A stretch of 64,000 nt of DNA from Marinobacter goseongensis (GTDB lineage Bacteria; Pseudomonadota; Gammaproteobacteria; Pseudomonadales; Oleiphilaceae). Below, in pieces: positions 56,755 to 64,000 of this stretch. The position numbers were made by a program, and so were the translations under genes. The notes beneath the pieces were generated by a model. That model saw only the letters and a program-made list of their open reading frames with translations, did no database searches and had not been told where the DNA came from. The stretch lies in assembly GCF_023156235.1 (NCBI RefSeq), contig NZ_JAKZAI010000015.1, positions 32,170 to 96,169 on the forward strand. Reading direction: 5' to 3'. The number at the start of each line of letters is the position of its first letter. Positions within the stretch are counted from its first letter, which is position 1.

Positions 56755-57978
56755 ATGGGCGACTTTTATCAGAACGGCATCATCACCACCCTTCATAATC
56801 TTACCCGGCGCCCGGTTGAGGATCTTGAGCAGGAACTGATGAGTTTCCGCAAGGCGCGGCCCATGTCGCTGGTTTTACCGTCGCTGTATTCGGAGTTGGA
56901 AGGACCGGCACTCAAGCACATCGTCAGCGAGTTGGCGAAGGTGCCCTACCTGGAACAGATTGTCATCGGCCTGGATCGAGCCAACGAAGAGCAGTACCGC
57001 CATGCGCTGGAGTATTTTTCCGAGCTCCCTCAGAACTTCAAGGTGCTCTGGAACGACGGCCCGAGACTGCGCGCCATCGATCTCAAGCTGCGTGAGCAGA
57101 ACCTGGCGCCCACGGAGATGGGGAAGGGGCGCAACGTCTGGTATTGCTTTGGCTATGTGCTGGCGTCCGGGCTCAGCAAGTCGGTGGCCCTGCACGACTG
57201 CGATATCCTGACTTACTCGCGGGATCTGGTGGCACGGCTGATTTACCCGGTCGCCAATCCGGCCTTCAATTACATGTTCTGCAAAGGCTATTACGCCCGT
57301 GTGGCCGACAGCAAAATGAATGGCCGGGTCAGCCGTCTGCTGGTCACCCCGCTCATTCGCGCGCTGAAGAAAGTCTGCGGCCCCAACGATTTTCTCGACT
57401 ATCTGGATAGCTATCGCTACCCGCTGGCCGGCGAGTTTTCCTTCCGCACCGACGTGATCAACGATCTGCGTATCCCCAGTGACTGGGGGCTGGAAGTGGG
57501 GGTGCTGTCAGAAATGAAGCGCAATTACGCCACCAATCGCCTGTGCCAGGTGGACATCGCCGATACCTACGATCACAAGCATCAGGAGCTGTCACCGGAA
57601 GACGCCAGCCGTGGTCTGTCTAAAATGAGCACTGACATCTCCAAGGCCCTGTTCCGCAAACTGGCCACCAACGGTGAGATTTTCTCCAATGAAAAGTTCC
57701 GCACCATCAAGGCGGCGTACTTTCGCATTGCGCTGGATTTCGTCGAAACCTACCAGAACGACGCCATCATCAACGGCCTGACGTTTGATCGGCACAAGGA
57801 AGAGAAAGCGGTGGAGCTGTTCGCGCAGAATGTGATGCGCGCGGGGGCCTATTTCCTCGATAATCCTATGGACACGCCGTTTATTCCCAGCTGGAACCGG
57901 GTGGCCAGTGCCATCCCGGACATCAAGGAACAGCTGATGGAGGCGGTGGACCTGGACAACGAGGAGTTCCGCCCATGA
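56755..57978 (+). CDS. Glucosyl-3-phosphoglycerate synthase (GT81-like)
   Basis: 407 residues, GT-A glycosyltransferase. Nucleotide-sugar binding starts at SLVLPSLYSELEGPAL; the metal-binding acidic motif is D-C-D in ALHDCDILTYSRDL. It transfers glucose from NDP-glucose to 3-phosphoglycerate, the first committed step to glucosylglycerate. ATG 56755 follows AGAGGAAGA; 17 codons upstream are open without support. Ends with ATGA overlapping the start of the phosphorylase gene, so the synthesis and breakdown enzymes are translationally coupled. Confidence 0.86.
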   Translation: MGDFYQNGIITTLHNLTRRPVEDLEQELMSFRKARPMSLVLPSLYSELEGPALKHIVSELAKVPYLEQIVIGLDRANEEQYRHALEYFSELPQNFKVLWNDGPRLRAIDLKLREQNLAPTEMGKGRNVWYCFGYVLASGLSKSVALHDCDILTYSRDLVARLIYPVANPAFNYMFCKGYYARVADSKMNGRVSRLLVTPLIRALKKVCGPNDFLDYLDSYRYPLAGEFSFRTDVINDLRIPSDWGLEVGVLSEMKRNYATNRLCQVDIADTYDHKHQELSPEDASRGLSKMSTDISKALFRKLATNGEIFSNEKFRTIKAAYFRIALDFVETYQNDAIINGLTFDRHKEEKAVELFAQNVMRAGAYFLDNPMDTPFIPSWNRVASAIPDIKEQLMEAVDLDNEEFRP

Positions 57979-59705
57979 GCGAGCCACTGAAATCCAAACT
58001 CACGGGTATGCTGGACGTGGTTTATCCGGATCTCGACTGTGGGTTTCTGGCGGAAAAACTGCTCAAAACCATGCGCCTGGCCCCCAATCAGGAGCCGCCT
58101 CCGGCCCATCAGAACAACTGGGATGAATCCGACGTGGTGCTGATCACCTACGCCGATACCATCCGCCGTGCCGACGAAAAGCCGCTGGTTACCCTCAACG
58201 AATTTCTGACCGATTGCCTCGCAGACACAGTGTCGGCCGTTCACATTCTGCCGTTTTTTCCGTTCAGCTCCGACGACGGCTTTTCCGTCATGGACTATCT
58301 GGCGGTGAATGAATCCCACGGCAATTGGGACGACATCGAACGCATTGCCGGGGACTTCAAACTGATGGCGGACCTGGTGATCAATCACATGTCGGCGCGT
58401 AGCCGCTGGTTCGAGAATTTCCGCAAGCGTGTGGACCCGGGCAAGGACTACTTCTTTGAGGCCAGCCTGACAGACGATCTGAGCGCGGTGGTGCGCCCGC
58501 GCACGTCCCCGTTGCTCAACCCGGTAATGACCGAAGACGGCGAGCGCTACGTGTGGTGCACCTTCAGCGAAGATCAGGTGGATCTGAATTTTGCCAACCC
58601 GCAGGTGCTGGTGGAATTTGTCGCCATCATCCGCCGATACCTGGAGCACGGCGTCATCATGTTCCGGCTGGATGCGGTGGCGTTCCTGTGGAAAGAGCCG
58701 GGCACACCGTCTATTCATCTGCAGCAGACCCATGAGCTGATCAAGATTCTGCGGCTACTGATTGAGCATCACAGCCCGCAGGCGGTGGTGATCACCGAGA
58801 CCAACGTGCCTAACCGAGAAAACCTCACGTATCTTGGCAACGCCAACGAAGCCCATGTGATCTACAACTTCTCCCTGCCGCCGCTGCTGATCCATACTCT
58901 GATAACCGGTAACTGCCGCCACTTGAAAACCTGGCTGATGAGCATGCCGCCGGCCCAGATGGGCACTACCTACCTCAATTTTATTGCCTCCCACGACGGC
59001 GTGGGGTTGCGCCCCACCGATGGCCTGCTGAGTGAGGAAGAGAAGCAGGGGCTGATCAACACCATGGAATCCTTTGGTGGAAAAGTGTCCTATCGCCGTA
59101 CGGAAGACGGCCGCGATCAGCCTTATGAGATGAACATTGCGCTCTACGATGCGCTGAAGGGCACGGTCAAAGGCGGCGCCGATCACTGGCAGTTACCACG
59201 TTTCATCTGTGCCCATACCGTGATGTTGGCGCTCGAGGGCATCCCGGCGTTCTATATCCACAGTCTGTTGGCTACCGAAAACGATTACGAGCGCGCAGAG
59301 CACACCGGCCGCCTGCGCTCCATCAACCGCGGTCAATGGAACCTGGACGTGATCGAAAGTGAGCTGGCCGATCCCCTCAGCCATCACAGCAAGGCGTTCA
59401 AGGAGCTGAAGCGGCTGATCGCCATCCGCCGCCGCCAGCCGGCATTTCACCCGAACGCCACGCAGTTCACCCTGCACCTGGGGTTGCAGGTGTTCGGGTT
59501 CTGGCGCCAGAGCATGCGTCGGGACCAGTCCATATTCTGCATTCACAACATCAGCGACGAGGTGCAACAGATTGCCCTCAGTGACATTAATCTGATCGGT
59601 ACCGATGAGTGGGTCGACCTGATCTCCGGGCTGCGCCTGGATGATCTGAGTGGCGCCATTACCCTCAAACCCTATCAGAGCGTGTGGTTGTCCAATCGCG
59701 CGTAG
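57975..59705 (+). CDS. GH13_18 sugar phosphorylase, probable glucosylglycerate phosphorylase
   Basis: 576 residues. Alpha-amylase-type barrel with nucleophile D233 (FRLDAVAFLWKEPGT), acid/base E275 (VITETNVP) and transition-state D341 (ASHDGVGLRP). Subfamily 18 contains sucrose, sucrose-phosphate, glucosylglycerol and glucosylglycerate phosphorylases. Next to glucosylglycerate synthesis genes, glucosylglycerate is the most likely substrate: it would be split by phosphate into glucose 1-phosphate and D-glycerate. Sucrose phosphorylase is the alternative and would need an assay to exclude. Confidence 0.83.
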   Translation: MSEPLKSKLTGMLDVVYPDLDCGFLAEKLLKTMRLAPNQEPPPAHQNNWDESDVVLITYADTIRRADEKPLVTLNEFLTDCLADTVSAVHILPFFPFSSDDGFSVMDYLAVNESHGNWDDIERIAGDFKLMADLVINHMSARSRWFENFRKRVDPGKDYFFEASLTDDLSAVVRPRTSPLLNPVMTEDGERYVWCTFSEDQVDLNFANPQVLVEFVAIIRRYLEHGVIMFRLDAVAFLWKEPGTPSIHLQQTHELIKILRLLIEHHSPQAVVITETNVPNRENLTYLGNANEAHVIYNFSLPPLLIHTLITGNCRHLKTWLMSMPPAQMGTTYLNFIASHDGVGLRPTDGLLSEEEKQGLINTMESFGGKVSYRRTEDGRDQPYEMNIALYDALKGTVKGGADHWQLPRFICAHTVMLALEGIPAFYIHSLLATENDYERAEHTGRLRSINRGQWNLDVIESELADPLSHHSKAFKELKRLIAIRRRQPAFHPNATQFTLHLGLQVFGFWRQSMRRDQSIFCIHNISDEVQQIALSDINLIGTDEWVDLISGLRLDDLSGAITLKPYQSVWLSNRA

Positions 59706-59776
59706 AGGCTCTGTAACCATCGGCGATGACGCGGTATGCTCTCCGGCTAACGAAAGATCCACCGGAGCGTACGCAT

Positions 59777-60745
59777 ATGATGAAAGCGATCAGGATTGTC
59801 GGTGACGAATTGCGCTGGGAGCAAGTCGAGGCCCCGGCCGAGTTGCCAGAAGGCCATGTCCGGATAGATGTGGCGTGGACCGCTATCAATCGTGCTGATC
59901 TGATGCAGAGAGCCGGCGTCTATCCGCCACCCCCGGGGGCGTCCGAGATTCTCGGACTGGAAGTCAGTGGCACCATTGCCGACGTGGGTGAGGGCGTGAG
60001 CGACTTCAGCCCGGGTGACGAAGTGTGTGCCTTGTTGACCGGCGGTGGCTATGCCACCAGCGTCGTCGTACCTGCGGTTCAGGTGCTGCCTGTTCCCAAA
60101 GGTCTGTCCCTGAAGGAAGCAGCGGCGGTGCCGGAGGTGTTTGCTACGGCGTGGCTGAATCTATATCAGGAAGCGGAATTGCAGCCGGGCGATAAAGTGT
60201 TATTGCACGCGGCAGCCAGTGGTCTGGGCACGGCCGTGATACAGCTGGCCACTGCCTTCGGCAACCCGGTGTTTGCCACGGCAGGGGACGATGAGAAGCT
60301 GGCGGTGTGCCAGAAACTGGGGGCGTCGGGCATCTGGAACCGTCGCAACGGCTCATTTGTGGACGCGGTCCGGAAATGGGGCGGTATCGATATGGTGCTG
60401 GACCCCGTGGGCGGCAGCTACATGGCCGACAATCAGAAAGTGCTGAACGTGGATGGTTGCATTGTACTGATCGGCCTGATGGGTGGCCGGACCGCGGAAG
60501 TGGATCTTGGAGTAATGTTGATCAAGCGCCATCGGCTGATCGGCTCGACGCTGCGATCGCGGCCCGTCGCGGTAAAAGGTGAGGTGATGCAGGCGCTGCA
60601 GCGCCATGTGTGGCCCTTGCTGAGCTCCGGCCAGATCGTACCCATGATTGATCACGCCTGGCCCATCGAAGAAGCCGCGGAGGCCATGGCCTACGTCGCC
60701 GCCAACAAAAACACCGGCAAAGTGCTGCTGAGCGTAAACTCCTGA
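59777..60745 (+). CDS. NAD(P)H quinone oxidoreductase (PIG3-like MDR family)
   Basis: 322 residues. N-terminal GroES-like domain and Rossmann domain with HAAASGLGTAVIQLA (AAASGLG in place of GxGxxG). No catalytic zinc ligands, as in the quinone oxidoreductase branch. Typical PIG3/TP53I3 sequence MKAIRIVGDELRWEQVEAP at the N terminus and INRADLMQRAGVYPPPPG. Reduces quinones with NADPH. GGAG lies 9 nt before ATG 59777; a second ATG follows directly. Convergent with the next gene. Confidence 0.9.
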   Translation: MMKAIRIVGDELRWEQVEAPAELPEGHVRIDVAWTAINRADLMQRAGVYPPPPGASEILGLEVSGTIADVGEGVSDFSPGDEVCALLTGGGYATSVVVPAVQVLPVPKGLSLKEAAAVPEVFATAWLNLYQEAELQPGDKVLLHAAASGLGTAVIQLATAFGNPVFATAGDDEKLAVCQKLGASGIWNRRNGSFVDAVRKWGGIDMVLDPVGGSYMADNQKVLNVDGCIVLIGLMGGRTAEVDLGVMLIKRHRLIGSTLRSRPVAVKGEVMQALQRHVWPLLSSGQIVPMIDHAWPIEEAAEAMAYVAANKNTGKVLLSVNS

Positions 60746-60756
60746 CCCGGCTGTAC

Positions 60757-60809
60757 GTAGGCCGGATCAGCAAAGAGTGCAGGTCGGATTAGCGAAGCGC
60801 AATCCGACC
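60757..60809. repeat. REP-like element between convergent genes
   Basis: GGTCGGATT (60782-60790), 10-nt loop, AATCCGACC (60801-60809), preceded by a degenerate half copy GTAGGCCGGATCAGCAAAG (60757-60775) of GCAGGTCGGATTAGCGAAG. Resembles widespread intergenic palindromes with a GTAG head that are mobilised by RAYT transposases. No such transposase gene in the window. Confidence 0.65.
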
Positions 60810-60816
60810 AATCCCC

Positions 60817-61848
60817 TCAATCAGCAATGTGCACCAATTGCTTACCAAAGTTCCTGCCTTTCAGCATACCTTTAAACGCCTCAACCGCGTTTTCCAACCC
60901 TTCAGCCACCGTTTCCTGGTACTTCAGTTCGCCGCTGGCGATACGGTCTGCAAGAATGTTGGTAATTTCCTGATGCTTGTCCTGCCATTCGGTCACCAGA
61001 AAGAAACGGTGCTCCGGAACCGGATCCAGGGCTTTCAGCACGTGGAACGGCGTCTCCACTTCGGCCATATCGGTGGCGTTGTAGGCGGACACATAACCAC
61101 AGATGGGCACGCGCGCGCCCGGATTGAGTAATGGCGCAACCGCCCGGGTGACCGCGCCGCCGACGTTCTCGAAATAGATGTCGATACCATCCGGGCAGGC
61201 GGCTTTCAGGTCGCCCTCCAGATTCCCCGCTTTGTAATCCACACAGGCATCAAACCCGAGTTCGTCCACCACAAACCGACATTTTTCCGGACCACCGGCC
61301 ACGCCCACAACGCGGCAGCCCTCTTTTTTCGCTGTCTGGCCAACCACGGTGCCAACCGGACCGGATGCCGCAGACACCACCACGGTTTCACCAGCTTTGG
61401 GCTTGCCCACATACACCAGGCCGCAGTACCCGGTGCGACCCGGCATGCCGGCCACGCCGAGGTAGGTCTGCAGCGGCACATGCTCTTTCTGCTCAATCTT
61501 GTAGACCATCGGCGCATTCGCCGGGAAGGTGACGTATTCCTGCCAGCCGGAATAACAGGTCACCAGGTCACCCACCTTGAGTGTATCGGAGCGGGATTCC
61601 ACGATGCGCGCCACGCTTTCACCGACGATAACTTCATCAATGGCGATGGGATCCATATAACCCTTGGCATCGTTCATGCGTGGGCGCATGTAGGGATCCA
61701 GGGACAGCCAAAGCACCTGGGCGACCACTTCGCCTTCTCCCGGTGCGCGAACGGGGCGCTCTTCCATCACCAGATCACCGTTCTGAATTTCGCCCTGCGG
61801 ACGCTGCTTTAGCACAACTGCGTGGTTTTTAACGTCGCTCACTGACAT
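60817..61848 (-). CDS. NADPH-dependent MDR oxidoreductase (CurA/PTGR-like)
   Basis: 343 residues. MDR family member of the leukotriene B4 dehydrogenase branch: LSLDPYMRPRMND at residues 49-61 and VVSAASGPVGTVVGQTAKKEG in the cofactor domain, with no zinc ligands. Reduces activated double bonds of enals, enones or similar (E. coli CurA reduces curcumin). An imperfect operator-like repeat TTGAG-N8-CTCAA (61928-61945) lies upstream. Confidence 0.88.
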   Translation of the reverse strand: MSVSDVKNHAVVLKQRPQGEIQNGDLVMEERPVRAPGEGEVVAQVLWLSLDPYMRPRMNDAKGYMDPIAIDEVIVGESVARIVESRSDTLKVGDLVTCYSGWQEYVTFPANAPMVYKIEQKEHVPLQTYLGVAGMPGRTGYCGLVYVGKPKAGETVVVSAASGPVGTVVGQTAKKEGCRVVGVAGGPEKCRFVVDELGFDACVDYKAGNLEGDLKAACPDGIDIYFENVGGAVTRAVAPLLNPGARVPICGYVSAYNATDMAEVETPFHVLKALDPVPEHRFFLVTEWQDKHQEITNILADRIASGELKYQETVAEGLENAVEAFKGMLKGRNFGKQLVHIAD

Positions 61849-61960
61849 TCTCCATTGTTGCCTGTTCGGGTTATCGGTTGCATAATGAAACCAGATTGTA
61901 TGGGGCAGAGAGTGCAGCAGATCGGGTTTGAGGTCAACCTCTCAACCTGTGGACCGCGGG

Positions 61961-61989
61961 GTTACATTCCATGGCCTGATCGTTATAAT
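61961..61989 (+). promoter_or_regulatory. Candidate sigma70 promoter of vgrG
   Basis: Perfect TATAAT (61984-61989) with a weak GTTACA (61961-61966), spacer 17 nt. Start of transcription would be near 61996, which favours translation from ATG 62046 over ATG 62004. Confidence 0.55.
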
Positions 61990-62045
61990 CGGTTTCGCTC
62001 AGGATGAGCCCCGGAAATACATACCTCTCTTCAGGGACCGAAGAC

Positions 62046-63926
62046 ATGCCCCAGGCAAGCGGACGGCAGTTCACCGCCACCATTGGCGAATTTTCCTCTG
62101 ATCATTTTTCCGTTGTCGGCTTCCAGCTGACGGAACACCTGTCCGACCTGTTCAACGGTACACTGGAGCTGGCCAGCACCGATCCCTCGGTCGCCGCCGC
62201 CGATGTGCTGGAACAGACCGTGGACCTGGTGGTCTGGCAGGACGGTGCCCCGTTGCGGCGCTTCACCGGCGTCGCCAACGAATTCGCCCGCGGCGACAGC
62301 GGCCACCGCCGCACCCGCTACGAAGTCGTGTTCCAGCCCCCCTTGTGGCGCCTGGGACTGATGCACAACAGCCGCATTTTCCAGACTCAGACCACCGATA
62401 CCATTGTGCGCACCTTGCTGGAAGAGCGCGGCATTGTTGACACCGTGTTCGACCTGAAGCGCACGCCCGAAGAGCGGGAATACTGCGTGCAGCACCGGGA
62501 AAGCGACCTGGCCTTTGTCGAGCGCCTGGCCGCCGAGGAAGGCTGGCACTACCGCTACCAGCACGGTTCCGTGGATGGCAGTGAACAACCCGCCCTGATC
62601 ATCGCCGACCACCACGGCGACGCCCCGAAACTGGACGCTGTGGAATACAACGGCACAGCCGGCGGCAGCGCCAAAACCCCCTGCGTGTTCCGCTTCGCCT
62701 GTCAGGAGCGAGTGCGCACCAGTTCGGTGGCCATGAAGGATTACACCTTCAAGAACCCCGCTTACGCGTTGATGCACGAAGACGCCGGTGCCGACCTCAA
62801 TCACCGCGAGGACTACCAGAGCTATCAATACCCCGGCCGCTTCAAGGCCGACGCCAGTGGCCAGCCCTTCACCGAAGCCCGGCTGGATGCCCTGCGAAAC
62901 GACGTCAGCGCCGCCAGCGGTGAAAGCAACCGCGCCGATTTCACCCCCGGTGCCAAAGTTACCCTCACCGACCACGACAGTGAGCCCCTGAACCGGGAAT
63001 GGCTGCTGACCGGCATTGTCCACACCGGCAAACAGCCTCAAGCGCTGGAAGAAGAGGGCGGTTCCGACCCCACCAGCTACAGCAATCGTTTCAAGGCCGT
63101 GCCCGCGGACCGCACCTGGCGCCCGCAGATCGGATACCGCCCATTGATGGACCGGCCGCAGATGGCGATCGTTACCGGCCCCGAAGGCGAAGAGATCCAC
63201 TGCGACGAGCACGGCCGGATCAAGGTGCGGTTCCCGTGGGACAGATACAGTAAAAACGACGAACACAGCAGCGCCTGGCTGAGGGTCAGCCAGGGCTGGG
63301 CCGGCGGTCAGTATGGCTTCATGGCGCTGCCCAGAATCGGCCACGAAGTCATTGTTTCATTCCTGGACGGCGATCCGGATCAGCCGATTATTACCGGAAG
63401 AACTTACCACGCCACCAGCACGCCGCCGTATGCGCTGCCGGAACACAAAACCCGCACCACATTAAAAACCCAGACCCACAAGGGCGAGGGCAGCAACGAA
63501 CTGCGGTTTGAAGACGAAGCCGACAAAGAGCAGATCTACCTCCACGCCCAGAAAGACCTGGACCTGCTGACCGAAAACAACCGCACGGAAGTCATCAGAA
63601 ACGACAGCCACTGTACGGTAGAGAACGACGCGTTTAACCACATCAAGGGCGATGACCACTGCACCGTAGATGGCGAGAAGCGCGAATCCGTCAGCGGCGA
63701 CTGCAGCCAGAACATCGTCGGCACCTTCCACCAGAAATCCGGCAAAGGCACCCTCAGCGAAGCGGGCACCGAAGTGCACCACAAGGCGGGTGCCAAGGTG
63801 GTGCTGGACGCGGGCGCAGAACTCACCATCTCCGCCGGCGGCAGCCTGCTTAAACTGGACCCGAGCGGCGTGACGCTGGCGGGGCCGGGGATCAAGATAA
63901 ATTCTGGGGGGTCGCCGGGGGGTTGA
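62046..63926 (+). CDS. Type VI secretion tip protein VgrG
   Basis: 626 residues from ATG 62046 (AGGGA 8 nt upstream); ATG 62004 is possible but has no usable ribosome-binding site and lies only 8 nt after the putative transcription start. gp27-like domains (1-380), gp5 OB fold (KVRFPWDRYSKND, WAGGQYGFMALPRIGHEVIV), then the repeat-rich beta-helix spike (about 520-615). It ends shortly after the spike, so it carries no fused effector domain. No other type VI secretion gene is in the window. It is probably an orphan VgrG loading an effector encoded to the right of 63992. Confidence 0.94.
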   Translation: MPQASGRQFTATIGEFSSDHFSVVGFQLTEHLSDLFNGTLELASTDPSVAAADVLEQTVDLVVWQDGAPLRRFTGVANEFARGDSGHRRTRYEVVFQPPLWRLGLMHNSRIFQTQTTDTIVRTLLEERGIVDTVFDLKRTPEEREYCVQHRESDLAFVERLAAEEGWHYRYQHGSVDGSEQPALIIADHHGDAPKLDAVEYNGTAGGSAKTPCVFRFACQERVRTSSVAMKDYTFKNPAYALMHEDAGADLNHREDYQSYQYPGRFKADASGQPFTEARLDALRNDVSAASGESNRADFTPGAKVTLTDHDSEPLNREWLLTGIVHTGKQPQALEEEGGSDPTSYSNRFKAVPADRTWRPQIGYRPLMDRPQMAIVTGPEGEEIHCDEHGRIKVRFPWDRYSKNDEHSSAWLRVSQGWAGGQYGFMALPRIGHEVIVSFLDGDPDQPIITGRTYHATSTPPYALPEHKTRTTLKTQTHKGEGSNELRFEDEADKEQIYLHAQKDLDLLTENNRTEVIRNDSHCTVENDAFNHIKGDDHCTVDGEKRESVSGDCSQNIVGTFHQKSGKGTLSEAGTEVHHKAGAKVVLDAGAELTISAGGSLLKLDPSGVTLAGPGIKINSGGSPGG

Positions 63927-63963
63927 CCTGCTCCCCTCTAGCTTAACCGTTTTCAGCTTAGTA

Positions 63964-63993
63964 ATGTTCATCACAGCAGAGGACGATGAACAT
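63964..63993 (+). promoter_or_regulatory. Start-codon hairpin of the gene after vgrG
   Basis: ATGTTCATC (63964-63972) pairs with GATGAACAT (63985-63993), 9 bp. The 12-nt loop exposes AGAGGA, the ribosome-binding site, while the start codon lies at the stem end. Confidence 0.5.
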
Positions 63994-64000
63994 GAAAAAG
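63992..64000 (+). CDS. Start of a gene cut by the right edge
   Basis: ATG 63992 followed by two Lys codons, with AGAGGA 8 nt upstream (an in-frame ATG at 63986 is too close to it). Only three codons are visible, so nothing can be said of the product. Position directly after vgrG makes a type VI adaptor, effector or exported protein likely. A Met-Lys-Lys start would fit a signal peptide. Confidence 0.35.

Noticed and set aside
62031..63344. 437-codon antisense frame opposite vgrG
   Set aside because: vgrG motifs are clear on the plus strand; the antisense sequence is low-complexity Val/Gly rich.

Overview
The window looks like chromosomal DNA of a GC-rich marine gammaproteobacterium, most likely Marinobacter or a close relative. 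This is inferred from gene content and order, not from a database search. The evidence is a Pseudomonas/Marinobacter-type order (coiled-coil protein, nadK, metallophosphatase, rhomboid, DUF1315, DUF2797, pepN), the thrS-infC-rpmI-rplT-pheST-ihfA-merR-tRNA-Pro block, Na+-coupled and TRAP transporters, and compatible-solute genes. I see no prophage, insertion sequence, CRISPR array or rRNA operon.

Layout. 1-4.3 kb: end of a LonB-type protease, then a FixJ-type regulator and its receiver-PAS-kinase partner. 4.3-10.1 kb: MaoC hydratase, two AraC regulators, tRNA-Asp and fadH. 10.2-18.4 kb: a coiled-coil gene split by an in-frame amber codon, nadK, metallophosphoesterase, rhomboid, DUF1315, DUF2797, pepN. 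18.5-23.7 kb: DUF1329, a YCF48-like propeller and an MMPL/RND permease. 23.8-27.6 kb: TAXI-TRAP transporter. 27.6-35.3 kb: the translation block, including infC with an AUU start, ending at tRNA-Pro. 35.4-42.7 kb: a membrane GltB-like enzyme, a BCCT transporter, and an ATP-grasp / 7TM transglutaminase-like / retropepsin-like trio. 42.8-47.8 kb: rmuC, a periplasmic TPR-like protein, AraC/CaiB divergent pair, EF-hand protein. 47.9-54.9 kb: a large lipoprotein lipase, enoyl-CoA hydratase, class I fumarase, SelO. 54.9-59.7 kb: an apparently complete glucosylglycerate cycle. 59.7-64 kb: two MDR oxidoreductases and a VgrG with the start of a downstream gene.

The observation I rate highest is not a protein. 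In the gap 14410-14586, on the minus strand, a perfect -35 and a 5/6 -10 are overlapped by a near-perfect Fur box. About 90 nt downstream lies a textbook Rho-independent terminator ending in eight U. No minus-strand gene lies nearby, so this reads as an iron-regulated small RNA (a RyhB/PrrF functional analogue). Its unpaired central segment has 9-nt perfect complementarity to the ribosome-binding regions of two iron-sulfur enzymes in this same window, fadH and the class I fumarase, which is what an iron-sparing RNA would be expected to target.

Other notable points are the amber-split gene, the four-gene glucosylglycerate cycle, a DUF2797 protein that looks like a zinc-cysteine plus GIY-YIG-like protein, candidate operators (21-bp spaced repeats before fadH, a palindrome inside the BCCT promoter), and hairpins between genes of single operons. 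Functions are assigned from motifs read by eye; start codons were chosen from ribosome-binding sites.
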